A stretch of 64,000 nucleotides of DNA, from positions 186,001-250,000 of the forward strand of contig NZ_JAAOYO010000004.1 in assembly GCF_011759505.1 (NCBI RefSeq). The letters are read 5' to 3'. A program made the position numbers and the translations under genes. A model generated the notes under the pieces. It saw only the letters and a list, made by a program, of their open reading frames with translations, had not been told where the DNA came from and did no database searches. Of this stretch, positions 8,290 to 15,264 are shown piece after piece (positions within the stretch are counted from its first letter, which is position 1; each line of letters opens with the position of its first letter). Origin of the DNA: Curtobacterium salicis. Its GTDB lineage: Bacteria > Actinomycetota > Actinomycetes > Actinomycetales > Microbacteriaceae.

Positions 8290-8484
8290 ATGACCGGCAG
8301 TTTCGACGACGTGCGCTTCCTCACCGTCGCGGAGGTCGCCGAGATGATGCGGGTCTCCAAGATGACGGTCTACCGCATGGTGCACGCCGGCGAGCTCCCC
8401 GCCATCCGGTTCGGTCGGTCCTTCCGGGTCCCCGAGTCGGCGGTCGCGGAGATGCTCCGCGGCGGCGTCGCCGACGTCGGCTGA
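8290..8484 (+). CDS. bldC: BldC-like MerR/excisionase-type DNA-binding protein
   Basis: 64 residues consisting almost only of one MerR-like winged helix: FLTVAEVAEMMRVSKMTVYR (10-29) then MVHAGELPAIRFGRSFRVPE. This sequence is nearly invariant in actinobacterial BldC, which binds DNA cooperatively as head-to-tail oligomers and controls development in Streptomyces. In non-sporulating relatives its role is less clear. The next gene encodes bS22, the usual neighbour. Internal upstream starts would only add non-conserved residues. Confidence 0.9.
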   Translation: MTGSFDDVRFLTVAEVAEMMRVSKMTVYRMVHAGELPAIRFGRSFRVPESAVAEMLRGGVADVG

Positions 8485-8529
8485 CCCGACGCATCCGCCC
8501 CGGGCGTCCATCGTCCGTTCCGGCGCCGT

Positions 8530-8558
8530 TCGACATCGCGACAGCCCTCCGGTAGACT
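8530..8558 (+). promoter_or_regulatory. Promoter of the bS22 gene
   Basis: TCGACA, 17-base spacer, TAGACT at 8553-8558. The predicted leader is about 65 bases. Confidence 0.5.
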
Positions 8559-8630
8559 CGGGCAGGTTGATTTTCCGCGGCTTCATCGGCCCGGTGTCCG
8601 TACATCACCATCAGTCCGAGCGAGGTCCAC

Positions 8631-8729
8631 ATGGGTTCTGTCATCAAGAAGCGTCGCAAGCGCATGGCGAAGAAGAAGCACCGCAAGCTCCTTCGCAAGA
8701 CGCGCCACCAGCGTCGCAACAAGAAGTAA
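8631..8729 (+). CDS. Small ribosomal protein bS22 (AURKAIP1/COX24 domain)
   Basis: Only 32 residues, 18 of them Lys, Arg or His. It begins [19 protein letters not shown] and ends RRNKK, matching the actinobacterial AURKAIP1/COX24-domain proteins that mycobacterial ribosome structures identified as bS22 on the 30S subunit. It sits at the conserved place after bldC and is followed at once by a tight terminator. Automated pipelines often miss it because of its size. GAGCGAGGT precedes the ATG as a possible ribosome-binding site. Confidence 0.93.
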   Translation: MGSVIKKRRKRMAKKKHRKLLRKTRHQRRNKK

Positions 8730-8748
8730 GTCGCAAGACTTGCCGCAG

Positions 8749-8770
8749 AAGCCCCGGTTCGCCGGGGCTT
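8749..8770 (+). terminator. Terminator after bS22
   Basis: AAGCCCCGG, TTCG tetraloop, CCGGGGCTT, then TCGCATTT. It isolates bS22 from the glutaredoxin gene. Confidence 0.8.
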
Positions 8771-8868
8771 TCGCATTTCCCGGGGCAGGTCCGGGCGACA
8801 CGGATCCGCCCCGATGCCCGCTGATCCGCGGATGCCGGGGCGCTCGTCGGTCCGAGGGCCCGCCGGGC

Positions 8869-8874
8869 TACCCT
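8869..8874 (+). promoter_or_regulatory. -10 element of leaderless promoter for the glutaredoxin gene
   Basis: TACCCT, then GGAGCA, then ATG. The GGAGCA is too close for a good ribosome-binding site. Confidence 0.45.
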
Positions 8875-8880
8875 GGAGCA

Positions 8881-9135
8881 ATGCCCGACGTGACACTCCT
8901 CACCAAGCCCGGATGCCACCTCTGCGACGACGCGCGACCCGTCGTGGAACGGGTCGTGTCCGCGCACCCCGGCACGACCCTCCAGGAACGCTCGATCCTC
9001 GACGACGACGCGCTCCGCGAGGAGTACTCCGAGGACATCCCGGTGGTGCTCGTCGACGGCCGGGTACACAGCAACTGGCACGTTGATGCCGAGCGACTCG
9101 CCCGGGCGATCGAACTCGCGGAGGCCCGCGCATGA
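8881..9135 (+). CDS. Glutaredoxin-family (thioredoxin-fold) protein
   Basis: 84 residues, single thioredoxin-like domain. Redox motif CHLC at 12-15 (TKPGCHLCDDA), cis-Pro at DIPVV (about 59-63). Such CHLC proteins next to bldC/bS22 are common in actinobacteria; their electron donor is unknown because these bacteria use mycothiol rather than glutathione. The next gene overlaps by 4 bp (ATGA). Confidence 0.87.
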   Translation: MPDVTLLTKPGCHLCDDARPVVERVVSAHPGTTLQERSILDDDALREEYSEDIPVVLVDGRVHSNWHVDAERLARAIELAEARA

Positions 9136-9425
9136 TCCGTCACGTCGTCTCCTGGACCCTCCGCGACGACCTCGACCGCACGGTCGCCGTCGCCCGGGTC
9201 CGCGAACTGCTGACCGGTCTCGTCGGCGTCATCGGGTCGATCCGGTCGCTCGAGGTCGTCGAGAACGTGGCGTACCCGGGGAAGAACCAGGACCTGGCGG
9301 TCGTGGCGACCTTCGACGACCTCGCCGGGCTCGACGAGTACCAGTTCCACCCCGAGCACCAGGCCGCCGCCGCGGAGATCCGCGCCATGGTCACGAGCCG
9401 CGCGGCCATCGACTGGCAGGAGTGA
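9132..9425 (+). CDS. Dabb-family (stress-responsive A/B barrel) protein
   Basis: 97 residues forming one dimeric alpha/beta-barrel domain: MIRHVVSWTLRDD at the N-terminus and YQFHPEHQAA near residue 75 are typical. Members include plant stress proteins and polyketide cyclases; most bacterial ones lack a known reaction. Translationally coupled to the glutaredoxin gene by ATGA overlap. Confidence 0.8.
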   Translation: MIRHVVSWTLRDDLDRTVAVARVRELLTGLVGVIGSIRSLEVVENVAYPGKNQDLAVVATFDDLAGLDEYQFHPEHQAAAAEIRAMVTSRAAIDWQE

Positions 9426-9501
9426 CTCCGGCCCGGCCGTCGACTCCGTGACGGTCCGGCGTCGACGGCCCCGACGGGTGGACCGTGGCACTGCACGACG
9501 A

Positions 9502-9543
9502 GAACCGGCTCGAACCACGGATGTCCGTGGTTCGAGCCGGTTC
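9502..9543. terminator. Bidirectional hairpin between the Dabb gene and aspS
   Basis: A 20-bp arm starting GAACCGGCTCG and its exact complement with almost no spacer, between two convergent genes. It can serve both strands. Confidence 0.75.
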
Positions 9544-9594
9544 CTGTTGTGCGAGGGCGCTCGGCGCCGGGGGCGGTCCGCGCCGCCGGAGTGC

Positions 9595-10935
9595 CTAGGG
9601 CGTGAGGCGCGTCGGCCCGCGGAAGAGGTACGTGACCTCGCGGATGGACGGTTCGCCGAGCATGAGCATCAGCACTCGCGCGAGGCCCATGCCGAAGCCA
9701 CCGTGCGGCGGGACGCCGTACCGGAAGAAGTCGAGGTACCAGCCGAGCTCGGCGGGGTCGAGGCCCTTCTCCTCCGCCTGCGCGGTGAGCACGTCGACGC
9801 GGTGCTCACGCTGCGCGCCCGTGGAGATCTCGGCGCCGTTGAACAGCAGGTCGTAGCTGTTCGTGAGCGTCGGGTCGTCGGCGTGACGCATGTGGTAGTA
9901 CGGCCGGATCGAGGCGTCGTAGTCGGTGACGAAGACGAACTCGGAGCCGTGGTGCTCCTTGGCCCAGGCAGACACGCGGCGCTCACCCTCGGGGTCGAGG
10001 TCGCCGTCGGCGCGGACGACGTCGTGGCCGCTGTCGGCGACGATCTGGCGCGCCTCGGCCAGGGTCACGCGGGGGAACGGCGTGGACGGGACCTGCAGCT
10101 CGAAGCCGAAGACCTCCTGGATCGCGTCACCGTACTTCTCCTTGACCGCCGTGATGCCGGCGACCAGGACCTCTTCGTGCATCGCCATGACGTCCTCGTG
10201 CGACTCGATCCACGAGAACTCGGCGTCGACGCTGGTGAACTCGGTGGCGTGGCGCGAGGTGAACGACGGGTCGGCGCGGAAGGCGTCGGCGATCTCGAAC
10301 ACGGCACCGAAGCCCGCGGGCTGCGCCATCTGCTTGAAGTTCTGCGGCGACTGCGCCAGGTACGCGGTCGTCTCGAAGTACTCGAGCTGGAAGAGCTCGG
10401 CGCGCGACTCGGACGCCGACGCCATCAGCTTCGGGGTGTGGATCTCGATGTAGTCGCGCTCGACCCAGTAGGTGCGGAACGCGTGCTCCAGCGTGGTCTG
10501 GATGCGGAAGATCAGGTTCTGCTTGCGGTTGCGCAGGTCGAGGAAGCGCCAGTCGAGCCGCTTGTCGAGCGAGGAGTCGTCGGCGATCGGCGTCTCCGGG
10601 ATGGCGGCGCTGACCACGGTGAGGGTGCCGACCTTGACCTCGAGCCCGCCGAGCTTGACGCGCTCGTCGTGCTTCAGGGTGCCGGTGACGTGGATGAAGG
10701 ACCCGTGCGCCAGGCCCGAGATCGACTCGGTGGTGGCGAGGGCCGCGGCGGAGGTGTCGTCACCCTCGACGGCTTCACGGGTGGCGGGGTTGACCAGCTG
10801 GACGGCGCCGCTCTCGTCGCGGAGGACGACGAACTGCACCTTCTTCTGATCGCGGACGGTCTCGACCCATCCGGCCACGGAGACGGGGCCGTCGGGGAGG
10901 CTTGCGAGGTCGGCGATGCGGGTGCGTTCGATCAC
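9595..10935 (-). CDS. aspS: Aspartyl-tRNA(Asp/Asn) synthetase, archaeal (non-discriminating) type
   Basis: 446 residues, the size of the archaeal/eukaryotic AspRS branch; typical bacterial AspRS is about 590 with a GAD insertion, absent here. N-terminal OB fold (about 15-105, VSVAGWVETVRDQKKVQF), then class II core: motif 2 region with FRADPSFTSRHATEF and motif 3 GFGMGLARVLMLML near the C-terminus. Enzymes of this branch often also load Asp on tRNA-Asn for GatCAB amidation; that specificity is inferred. GTG start with TAGACT 8 bases upstream and no ribosome-binding site. Confidence 0.92.
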   Translation of the reverse strand: MIERTRIADLASLPDGPVSVAGWVETVRDQKKVQFVVLRDESGAVQLVNPATREAVEGDDTSAAALATTESISGLAHGSFIHVTGTLKHDERVKLGGLEVKVGTLTVVSAAIPETPIADDSSLDKRLDWRFLDLRNRKQNLIFRIQTTLEHAFRTYWVERDYIEIHTPKLMASASESRAELFQLEYFETTAYLAQSPQNFKQMAQPAGFGAVFEIADAFRADPSFTSRHATEFTSVDAEFSWIESHEDVMAMHEEVLVAGITAVKEKYGDAIQEVFGFELQVPSTPFPRVTLAEARQIVADSGHDVVRADGDLDPEGERRVSAWAKEHHGSEFVFVTDYDASIRPYYHMRHADDPTLTNSYDLLFNGAEISTGAQREHRVDVLTAQAEEKGLDPAELGWYLDFFRYGVPPHGGFGMGLARVLMLMLGEPSIREVTYLFRGPTRLTP

Positions 10936-10943
10936 GGTCGTCG

Positions 10944-10949
10944 AGTCTA
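10944..10949 (-). promoter_or_regulatory. -10 element of leaderless promoter for aspS
   Basis: TAGACT on the minus strand, 8 bases before the GTG. The remaining gap up to the merR-type gene (about 230 bp) holds no supported gene. Confidence 0.45.
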
Positions 10950-11183
10950 CCGGCCGGGCGCGCGAGTGGCGTGCCGCGGGATGACTCGGGTCCGACCGCG
11001 GCCTCCCTGCACATCGCGATCGCTCGGGCTGTTCCTCCACAGGGACTGCCGGGAGGCGTGACCCGCGCCCGTCCGGTCCCTAGCGTCGTCGTCGTGGCCA
11101 GGTCGCGGGACGCGGCGGGGTGGGACTCATGACGGAGGGTCCCAGCAGGTGCTGCGGCCTGGCCACCCGAGTCCCCACACCGG

Positions 11184-11582
11184 TCAGACCGAGGCGCGCA
11201 GCCGTCCCAGGGTCCCGATGAACTCCTCGGCCATGGCGGCCCGCTCCAGCAGCTTGGCGTGCCGGGCCCGGGCGTCATCGAGGAACTCGTCGAGCCGTGC
11301 AGCAAGTGCCGGCGCCTCGGAGGGATCCGCCGTCGCCAGCCCGTCGACGACCCGGAGCAGACCGGCCATCTCCTCGAGCGTGAACCCCAGCGGCTTCATC
11401 CGTCGGATGACGAGCAGGCGTTCGAGGTCCCCGGCCGTGTAGACCCGGAAGCCGCCGGACGTCCGACCGCTCGGCACGAGGAGCCCGACCTCGTCGTAGT
11501 GCCGGATGGACCGGAGCGACATCCCGGTGCGTTCGGCGAGTTCGCCGATGTGCATGGTGGCGGGGACGTCCGGGTCGGTCAT
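11184..11582 (-). CDS. MerR-family transcriptional regulator
   Basis: About 132 residues. N-terminal MerR helix-turn-helix MHIGELAERTGMSLRSIRHYDEVGLL, then the second winged part GGFRVYTAGDLERLLVIRRMKPLGFTLEEM, and a C-terminal dimerisation coiled coil. No Cys ligands for a metal effector are visible. Two nearby ATGs (three codons apart) are both possible starts. Divergent from the SulP transporter 77 bp away, which it may regulate; this is inferred from arrangement only. Confidence 0.83.
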   Translation of the reverse strand: MTDPDVPATMHIGELAERTGMSLRSIRHYDEVGLLVPSGRTSGGFRVYTAGDLERLLVIRRMKPLGFTLEEMAGLLRVVDGLATADPSEAPALAARLDEFLDDARARHAKLLERAAMAEEFIGTLGRLRASV

Positions 11583-11645
11583 GCCCGCCATCGTGGCAGA
11601 GGCGGTGGGGAAGGTGCTCCGGTCGCCGCAACCCTCACGCGACGG

Positions 11646-11651
11646 TAGAGT
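11646..11651 (+). promoter_or_regulatory. -10 element of leaderless promoter for the SulP gene
   Basis: TAGAGT with 8 bases before the ATG; no Shine-Dalgarno sequence in between. Confidence 0.5.
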
Positions 11652-11659
11652 TGTCGCCG

Positions 11660-13150
11660 ATGTCGATCACCAGCACCGTCCCCGGCCCGACGAGCGTCCT
11701 GTCCGCCCTGCGTTCGCCGCGCCTCCTGACCCGGGAGGTCCTGGCCGGCGTGGTCACCGCGCTCGCCCTGATCCCCGAGGCCATCTCGTTCTCGGTGGTC
11801 GCGGGCGTCGACCCGGCCGTCGGGCTCTTCTCGAGCGTGGTCTTCGCGATCGTCATCTCCATCGTGGGCGGCCGTCCGGCGATGATCTCCGCCGCGGCGG
11901 GGTCCGTCGCCCTCGTCATCGCGCCGCTGGTGCGCGACCACGGCGTCGCCTACCTGGTCCCGACGATCGTGCTCGGCGGCCTGTTCCAGCTCGCGCTCGG
12001 GTTCCTCGGCGTCGCCCGGCTGATGCGGTTCATCCCGCGGAGCGTCAACGTCGCCTTCGTCAACGCGCTCGCCATCCTGATCTTCACCGCGCAGCTGCCG
12101 AACCTGTTCGGCGACGACGTCCCCGTCGTCGTGTGGCCCCTCACCGCGCTCGGCATCGGGCTCATCGTCGGCGTCCCGTACGTCACGAAGGCGGTCCCGG
12201 CGCCGCTCATCGCCGTGGTCGTGATCACCGGCATCACGGTCCTGTTCGGCGTGGCCGTCCCGACCGTCGGCGACGAGGGTGCGCTCCCGACGGCACTGCC
12301 CGGGTTCAACGGGGTCACCGTGCCGTTCACGCTCGACACCCTGCGGCTCATCGCGCCGTACGCGTTCGGCGTCGCGATCGTCGGCCTCATCGAGACCCTG
12401 CTCACCGCGCAGCTCGTCGACGCCGTCACCGAGACCCGCTCGAGCGCGTGGCGGGAGTCCTGGGGCCAGGGCATCGCGAACATCGCCGCCGCGTTCTTCG
12501 GCGGCACCGGCGGCTGCGCCATGATCGGCCAGACCGTCGTCAACGTGAAGACCGCCGGTGCCCGGACGCGGGTGTCGACCTTCACCGCAGGCGCGGCGAT
12601 CCTGGTCCTCACGATCGTGCTGCACGACGTGGTCGCCGAGATCCCCATGGCCGCACTGACCGCCGTCATGCTCATGGTCTGCGTCGCGACCTTCGACTGG
12701 CACAGCGTCCGGCCACGGACGCTCCGGCGGATGCCCCTGGGGGAGACCGCCGTCATGGTCACCACCGTGCTGGTGGTGCTGGCGACGGACAACCTGGCGA
12801 CCGGGGTGCTGGTCGGTGTCGTCGTCGCCGCGCTCGTCTTCGCCCGCCGCGTCGCCCACGTGGTCGAGGTCGTCCGGGAACCCGTCGACGAGCACACCGT
12901 CCGGTACCGGGTCCGGGGCGCCCTGTTCTTCGCGTCGTCGAACGACCTCGTCACCCGGTTCTCCTACGCGGCGGACCCGGCACACGTGGTCATCGACATG
13001 GCCGACGCACACGTCTTCGACGCCAGCACGGTGGCCGCACTCGACGGGATCGAACAGCGGTTCGCCCAGCACGGGTCGAGCGTCGAGGTCGTCAACCTCG
13101 ACACCGGGTCGACCGCCCTGCACGGACGGCTCTCCGGCCACCTCGGATGA
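11660..13150 (+). CDS. SulP/SLC26-family anion transporter with STAS domain
   Basis: 496 residues. Twelve to fourteen hydrophobic segments (about 20-395) with the SulP signature region LAGVVTALALIPEAISFS and GGTGGCAMIGQT. A C-terminal cytoplasmic STAS domain follows (about 405-495, VIDMADAHVFDASTVAALDGI), in which DAST is the usual Ser/Thr site. The family moves sulfate, bicarbonate, nitrate or dicarboxylates; the substrate here is unknown. An in-frame TTG three codons earlier is less likely than the chosen ATG. Confidence 0.9.
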   Translation: MSITSTVPGPTSVLSALRSPRLLTREVLAGVVTALALIPEAISFSVVAGVDPAVGLFSSVVFAIVISIVGGRPAMISAAAGSVALVIAPLVRDHGVAYLVPTIVLGGLFQLALGFLGVARLMRFIPRSVNVAFVNALAILIFTAQLPNLFGDDVPVVVWPLTALGIGLIVGVPYVTKAVPAPLIAVVVITGITVLFGVAVPTVGDEGALPTALPGFNGVTVPFTLDTLRLIAPYAFGVAIVGLIETLLTAQLVDAVTETRSSAWRESWGQGIANIAAAFFGGTGGCAMIGQTVVNVKTAGARTRVSTFTAGAAILVLTIVLHDVVAEIPMAALTAVMLMVCVATFDWHSVRPRTLRRMPLGETAVMVTTVLVVLATDNLATGVLVGVVVAALVFARRVAHVVEVVREPVDEHTVRYRVRGALFFASSNDLVTRFSYAADPAHVVIDMADAHVFDASTVAALDGIEQRFAQHGSSVEVVNLDTGSTALHGRLSGHLG

Positions 13151-13215
13151 CGGCCCACTGAACGGTTGTGCAGCCGTGGATCTGCTGTGCGGCCGGTGGG
13201 CGAGCAGGACCGACC

Positions 13216-13221
13216 TACACT
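13216..13221 (+). promoter_or_regulatory. -10 element of leaderless promoter for the phosphatase-TlpA-Ccd/Res operon
   Basis: TACACT, 7 bases, ATG. It presumably drives the five-gene run down to the CcsA/ResC gene, which has no large internal gaps. Confidence 0.5.
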
Positions 13222-13228
13222 GGAACCC

Positions 13229-13885
13229 ATGCCCGCGAACACGATCCACCTCGTGCGCCACGGCGAGGTCCACAACCCCGACCGTGTCCTGTACGGGCGG
13301 CTCCCGGGCTTCGGTCTGAGCGAGCTCGGCACCCGGATGGCCGGGGCGTCCGCCGCTGCCTGGAAGGACGCCGGGGTCGACGTCCGGGCGATCGTCGCCT
13401 CGCCGCTCCAGCGCACGCAGGAGTCCGCCGCTCCCTGGGCGGCCGCCTACGGGCTCGACGTCCGACTCGACGAACGCCTCATCGAGCCGACGAACCGGTA
13501 CGAGGGCCAGCCCCCCGGGTTCACCAAGCGCTCCGTCCGTCGCCCGAGCGAGTGGCCGTGGATCGCGAACCCCTGGCGTCCGAGCTGGGGCGAGGCCTAC
13601 GAGTCGATCGCGAACCGGATGCTCGCCGCCGTCACGACCGCCTGGGAGAGCGTGGACGGCGGGGACGTCGTCCTCGTCAGCCACCAGCTCCCCATCTGGA
13701 TGGTGCACCGTCGCCTGGCCGGGGAGCCGCTCTGGCACGACCCGCGGAAGCGCCGGTGTGACCTCTCCAGCATCACGAGCCTCCAGCGGGTACCCGACAC
13801 CGCTTCCGGTCGTTTCACCGAGGTCGGGTACGCGGACCCGGCGGCGGACCTCCGCGCGTCAGCCGTCGACGAAGGAGCAGTGTGA
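13229..13885 (+). CDS. Histidine phosphatase (phosphoglycerate mutase-like)
   Basis: 218 residues. Catalytic RHG motif at 10-12 in IHLVRHGEVHNPDRV, second catalytic His at 152 in VLVSHQLPIWMVHR, and the phosphate-binding Arg in SPLQRTQES (about 62). Acts on an unknown phosphoester. It is the first gene of the cytochrome c maturation operon and overlaps the TlpA-like gene by 4 bp, a linkage also seen in other actinobacteria, so a role tied to that operon is possible but unproven. Confidence 0.88.
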   Translation: MPANTIHLVRHGEVHNPDRVLYGRLPGFGLSELGTRMAGASAAAWKDAGVDVRAIVASPLQRTQESAAPWAAAYGLDVRLDERLIEPTNRYEGQPPGFTKRSVRRPSEWPWIANPWRPSWGEAYESIANRMLAAVTTAWESVDGGDVVLVSHQLPIWMVHRRLAGEPLWHDPRKRRCDLSSITSLQRVPDTASGRFTEVGYADPAADLRASAVDEGAV

Positions 13886-14514
13886 CCCGCACGACCCGAA
13901 CGAACCGCGCCCGTCTCCGGACCACCGGAGCCGCGGCGATCGCCGTCGCCGCAGCACTCGTGCTGGTCGGGTGCAGCTCGGCGGACGGCGGCCTCGCCCA
14001 GCAGTACGGCAAGGGCAGCACCCAGAACTACATCTCGGGCACCGGCGCCGTCACCGAGGTCGCGGTCGACAAGCGGACCGCGCCGATCGACTTCACCGCG
14101 GAGTCCATGGACGGCGACCAGCTGTCCGCGAAGGCGATGCGCGGCGACGTCGTGGTCATCAACTTCTGGTACGCCGGCTGCCCGCCGTGCCGCGCCGAAG
14201 CCGGTCACCTCAACACGGTCCAGGACGAGTTCGCCGACGACGACGTGCGCTTCATCGGCGTCAACGTCCGTGACGAAGCCGGCACCGCGAAGGCGTTCGA
14301 GCGGAAGTTCGGCGTCGACTACCCGACCGTGCTCGACGCCCGCTCCGGCACCATGCAGCTCGCGCTCTCCGGCGACATCGCCCCGAACGCCGTGCCGACC
14401 ACGATCGTCCTCGACAAGAAGGGCCGGGTGGCCGCCCGCGTGCTCGGTGCCGTCGACGGGCCGAGCATCCTGAAGACCCTGGTGGACGACGAGCTCAGCG
14501 GCAAGGCGTCCTGA
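13882..14514 (+). CDS. TlpA/ResA-type thiol-disulfide oxidoreductase lipoprotein
   Basis: 210 residues. A lipoprotein signal peptide ends in a lipobox with Cys31 (LVLVGC). The thioredoxin domain has CPPC at 100-103 (WYAGCPPCRAE) and cis-Pro in NAVPTT. It is expected to act outside the membrane, reducing apocytochrome c haem-binding cysteines with electrons from the CcdA protein encoded next. GTG start overlapping the upstream stop. Confidence 0.9.
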   Translation: MTRTTRTNRARLRTTGAAAIAVAAALVLVGCSSADGGLAQQYGKGSTQNYISGTGAVTEVAVDKRTAPIDFTAESMDGDQLSAKAMRGDVVVINFWYAGCPPCRAEAGHLNTVQDEFADDDVRFIGVNVRDEAGTAKAFERKFGVDYPTVLDARSGTMQLALSGDIAPNAVPTTIVLDKKGRVAARVLGAVDGPSILKTLVDDELSGKAS

Positions 14515-14517
14515 CCG

Positions 14518-15264
14518 GTGTCCAGTGGCAACCCCTTCGCCGACGCGATCTTCAGCGGGCAGCTCCTCGTCGGTCTGCCGGTGGCGGCACTCGCCGGCCT
14601 GGTGTCCTTCCTGTCCCCGTGCGTGCTGCCGCTCGTGCCCGGGTACCTGGGCTACGTCAGCGGCATCGCCGACGGCAGCCGGCACTCCCGCGGGCGCGTG
14701 CTGCTCGGCGTGCTCCTGTTCGTGCTCGGCTTCACCGTGGTGTTCGTCCTCGGCTCCGCGGCCGCAGGCGCCGTGGGCTTCTGGCTGGTGCGCTGGCGTG
14801 ACCTGATCGTCCAGCTCATGGGCATCGTCGTGATCGCGATGGGCCTGGTGTTCATCGGTCGGTTCACGTTCCTGCAGCGGACCGTCAAGACGAGCTTCAC
14901 GCCGCGCACGGGCCTGCTCGGTGCGCCGCTCCTCGGCATCGTCTTCGCGTTGGGGTGGACGCCCTGCATCGGCCCGACCCTCGCGGCCATCAACCTCATC
15001 AGCTTCCAGTCCGGCAGCGCCTGGCAGGGCGTCGTGCTCGGCATCGCGTACTGCATCGGACTCGGCGTCCCGTTCCTGCTCGTCGCACTCGGTGCCGGCT
15101 GGGCCTCGGGCGCGATCGGTGTCGTCAAGCGGCACATGCGCACCGTCAACATCATCGGAGGAGCGATCCTGATCGTCATCGGTCTGCTCATGGTCACCGG
15201 CATCTGGTCGGCCGTCATGTCGAGCGTCGGGGCGGTGATCCAGAGCTATGTCCCCGCGGTCTGA
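14518..15264 (+). CDS. ccdA: Cytochrome c biogenesis protein CcdA
   Basis: 248-residue membrane protein with six hydrophobic helices. Conserved redox-active Cys motifs SFLSPCVLPLVPGYLGY (about 35-51) and GWTPCIGPTLA (about 145). It carries reductant from cytoplasmic thioredoxin to the TlpA-like protein. GTG start 3 bases after the TlpA stop; overlaps the resB gene by 17 bp. Confidence 0.93.
   Translation: MSSGNPFADAIFSGQLLVGLPVAALAGLVSFLSPCVLPLVPGYLGYVSGIADGSRHSRGRVLLGVLLFVLGFTVVFVLGSAAAGAVGFWLVRWRDLIVQLMGIVVIAMGLVFIGRFTFLQRTVKTSFTPRTGLLGAPLLGIVFALGWTPCIGPTLAAINLISFQSGSAWQGVVLGIAYCIGLGVPFLLVALGAGWASGAIGVVKRHMRTVNIIGGAILIVIGLLMVTGIWSAVMSSVGAVIQSYVPAV

Noticed and set aside
11093..11222. Two short coupled plus-strand ORFs (12 and 30 codons, the second with CC) after a TAGCGT hexamer between aspS and the MerR gene
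   Set aside because: No downstream gene on that strand for about 440 bp; the MerR gene lies on the other strand. Too little support to call leader peptides.
11579..13738. 719-codon minus-strand open frame antisense to the SulP and phosphatase genes
   Set aside because: Composition (Asp/Gly/Arg/His-rich) is what antisense frames of GC-rich genes give; the plus-strand genes have clear domains.
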